A stretch of 6,264 bases of DNA from an uncultured Flammeovirgaceae bacterium (lineage in GTDB: Bacteria; Bacteroidota; Bacteroidia; Cytophagales; Cyclobacteriaceae): contig CAMPJM010000250.1 in assembly GCA_946886805.1 (NCBI GenBank), positions 1 to 6,264 on the forward strand. The letters run 5' to 3'. This document shows positions 4,798-6,264 of the stretch, in pieces; within the stretch, counting starts at the first letter, position 1; each line of letters starts with the position of its first letter. The notes beneath the pieces are model-generated. The model did not search any database and had not been told where the DNA came from. It worked only from the letters and a program-made list of their open reading frames with translations. The translations under genes were made by a program, and so were the position numbers.

Positions 4798-6264
4798 CTA
4801 AAGCTTTAATCCTCTGGTCCGTCTTAATCTAGGTGATCGGGATTTATTGACCATTGAAGACTGGGCAGCTTTCTTTTCGTTTACAGCCATTCCGTTTGTT
4901 TTTGCCGATGCCACCTGTACCGGAGCTGTTTCTTTTGGGCGTGTTTGTGTTAAAGGGACTTTAGTTATTTTCGTATCCTCTTGTTGCTTCCCGTCCTGAT
5001 TGAAAGAACTTATTAAGCCGTTTTGTTTCATCTGGTTCTCCTGGATTTTTAGCGTTATCTCCCTTTCCAGCCTTGACAGATCGTTCTTCATTTGCTGTAG
5101 TTCAGTCTCCCTTTCAAACGGTTTGCCCGCTATTTTCATTACCATTGGAATGTTCTGTTCCAGTCCGTGCAAAGTTTTCCCGTATTTATGTTTAAGGTTT
5201 TCTACCCGGTCTATGGCATTCAAAAAATGACGGGCTGCAAGCTTCGGATTATCAACATTGGGAATGCCCCGGTTGTAGGTATATTTAATGCCGGTTTCAG
5301 CACCTTGCGCATAAAAGCTATTGAAATACCGGTACTTGAAAACCCCTTTTTCTTCATAAGCCTCCCGTTGCCCGCGGATGTAGAGATCAAAACCATACAG
5401 GCTTCCGATTTTTTGTTCAGCATCCCTGCCATTTTCAGGTTTCCACGTTTTATAAAGCTTGATCAGGTAATTGCCTATATCCCCGTTATCCTTGCTGTTG
5501 AACCCTTCGAGTTGGATTAGGTTGGCTTTGGTGCCTTCTTTTTCATATTGTAATCTGCTTTTATAAAAACCTTCATCAACGGTCAACTTCTCCAAAGTTT
5601 TCACCGTACCAACTTTTTCGGATTCAAGGTTTTCCAATTGGTGTTTGGAACGGGATACTTCCCGGTAATGGGCCGTCTTGAGGCTTTCCAGCACTGCTAT
5701 TTTCTTTTCGAGCTTTGATTTTTCAAGCAGGGAAGTGTCCCCCGAAAGAACCGCAATGTATTCTGAAAAATTCATCCCGCTTTTTTCATCCAAGGCCCCT
5801 TCGTCAATGGCGCGGACACCGAGTTCACAGTTCTTCATCTGGCTGATGAAGGTTTGCTTGTTTTTCAGCAGGTTGAATTTGTAATTGTCCAGGGACTGCT
5901 CTACCGCATAGATGAAGTTATGGACCTTGTTGTCGTAATGTTCCTTGGCAATCAAATTGCCCTGTCTTGCGCCACGACCATTGCGCTGCTCCAGTTCAGA
6001 AGGCTTCCATGGAATATCAAGATGGTGCATGGCAACTACACGTTGCTGTACGTTCAACCCTGTTCCTGCCTTTTCTGTGCTGCCCAGCAAGATCCGAATT
6101 TCGCCACGGTTCATTTTTCGCCATAGCCCGGGCTTTTGCTTGTCCGTCCAGTCATGGATATAGGTAATTTCATGTGAAGGGATATCAAAGTCCCTTACCA
6201 GTTTTTCTTTCAGGGCATCATAGATATTGAAGGCATTGGGCTTGGGTGTGCCAATATCACTGAA
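4798..6264 (-). CDS. Large ICE helicase/methylase-like protein, C-terminal 488 residues
   Basis: The gene enters from the right edge and ends at 4798-4800. The open frame runs to the window edge, so the true start is outside. The visible part begins with the second half of an SNF2-type helicase core: FSDIGTPKP (motif IV-like, residues 1-9), RILLGSTEKAGTGLNVQ (motif V, 57-73) and EQRNGRGARQGN (motif VI, 92-103, with the arginine finger region). After this come a helical, coiled-coil-rich region at about 160-240 (LEKSKLEKKIAVLESL), a conserved YFNSFYAQGAETG-like stretch, and a basic tail ending SPRLRRTRGLKL. Recall of the family suggests a very large protein, often with an N6-adenine methylase-like domain before the helicase; that part cannot be seen here. 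Such proteins are carried by Bacteroidota conjugative elements and their role is not settled; anti-restriction has been suggested. It is convergent with the Fic gene. Confidence 0.85.
   Translation of the reverse strand, partial: FSDIGTPKPNAFNIYDALKEKLVRDFDIPSHEITYIHDWTDKQKPGLWRKMNRGEIRILLGSTEKAGTGLNVQQRVVAMHHLDIPWKPSELEQRNGRGARQGNLIAKEHYDNKVHNFIYAVEQSLDNYKFNLLKNKQTFISQMKNCELGVRAIDEGALDEKSGMNFSEYIAVLSGDTSLLEKSKLEKKIAVLESLKTAHYREVSRSKHQLENLESEKVGTVKTLEKLTVDEGFYKSRLQYEKEGTKANLIQLEGFNSKDNGDIGNYLIKLYKTWKPENGRDAEQKIGSLYGFDLYIRGQREAYEEKGVFKYRYFNSFYAQGAETGIKYTYNRGIPNVDNPKLAARHFLNAIDRVENLKHKYGKTLHGLEQNIPMVMKIAGKPFERETELQQMKNDLSRLEREITLKIQENQMKQNGLISSFNQDGKQQEDTKITKVPLTQTRPKETAPVQVASAKTNGMAVNEKKAAQSSMVNKSRSPRLRRTRGLKL

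Noticed and set aside
4798..6114. Complete 438-residue gene starting at the ATG at 6114
   Set aside because: The frame is open all the way to the right edge and encodes helicase motif IV (FSDIGTPKP) before this ATG, so the methionine is internal and the gene is partial.

Overview
The window looks like part of an integrative and conjugative element (ICE), or a related transferable island, from a Bacteroidota genome, most likely the Sphingobacteriales/Pedobacter-like side of the phylum. The pointers are: (i) a leftward cluster matching the Bacteroides-type transfer genes, with the start of traG, then traF (DUF4133) and traE (DUF4134); (ii) the C-terminal part of the very large helicase (SNF2-like) protein that travels with these elements; (iii) AT-rich, A-rich 5' leaders with little Shine-Dalgarno, and a leftward sequence that matches the Bacteroidota promoter consensus TTTG-N19-TAnnTTTG exactly. 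Family assignments come from recalled protein motifs; no search was run.

Layout, left to right. 1-1473 (minus strand): end of the window inside traG, then traF, traE, a possible 26-residue ORF and a membrane-anchored protein in the place of traD, all co-directional and closely packed. A candidate promoter with a 14-bp palindrome lies just upstream (1512-1560). 1474-2580: about 1.1 kb of AT-rich DNA without a convincing gene. It holds a strong two-way hairpin terminator (1971-2019), a consensus leftward promoter directly facing it (2042-2072) and a 23-codon lysine-rich ORF. 2581-2988 (plus): a stand-alone CheY-like receiver. 2989-3165: a regulatory stretch with three 24-bp direct repeats and one inverted copy. 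3166-4695 (plus): a 509-residue Fic protein with a winged-helix, AbiEi-antitoxin-like N-terminus. 4696-4797: a shared hairpin terminator between convergent genes. 4798-6264 (minus): the C-terminal 488 residues of the helicase protein, whose start is outside the window.

Reading: the receiver and the Fic protein are oriented opposite to the transfer and helicase genes and sit between them, which is typical of cargo in such elements. The most interesting unit is the Fic gene with its repeat array. A single protein appears to combine a DNA-binding, antitoxin-like front end with a self-inhibited AMP-transferase (SxxxEG motif upstream of the HPYxDGNGRxGR catalytic loop), behind an array that looks like an autoregulatory operator. 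This is inference from sequence layout. The second item of interest is the consensus promoter that fires straight into a terminator and would give a transcript of about 65-70 nt.
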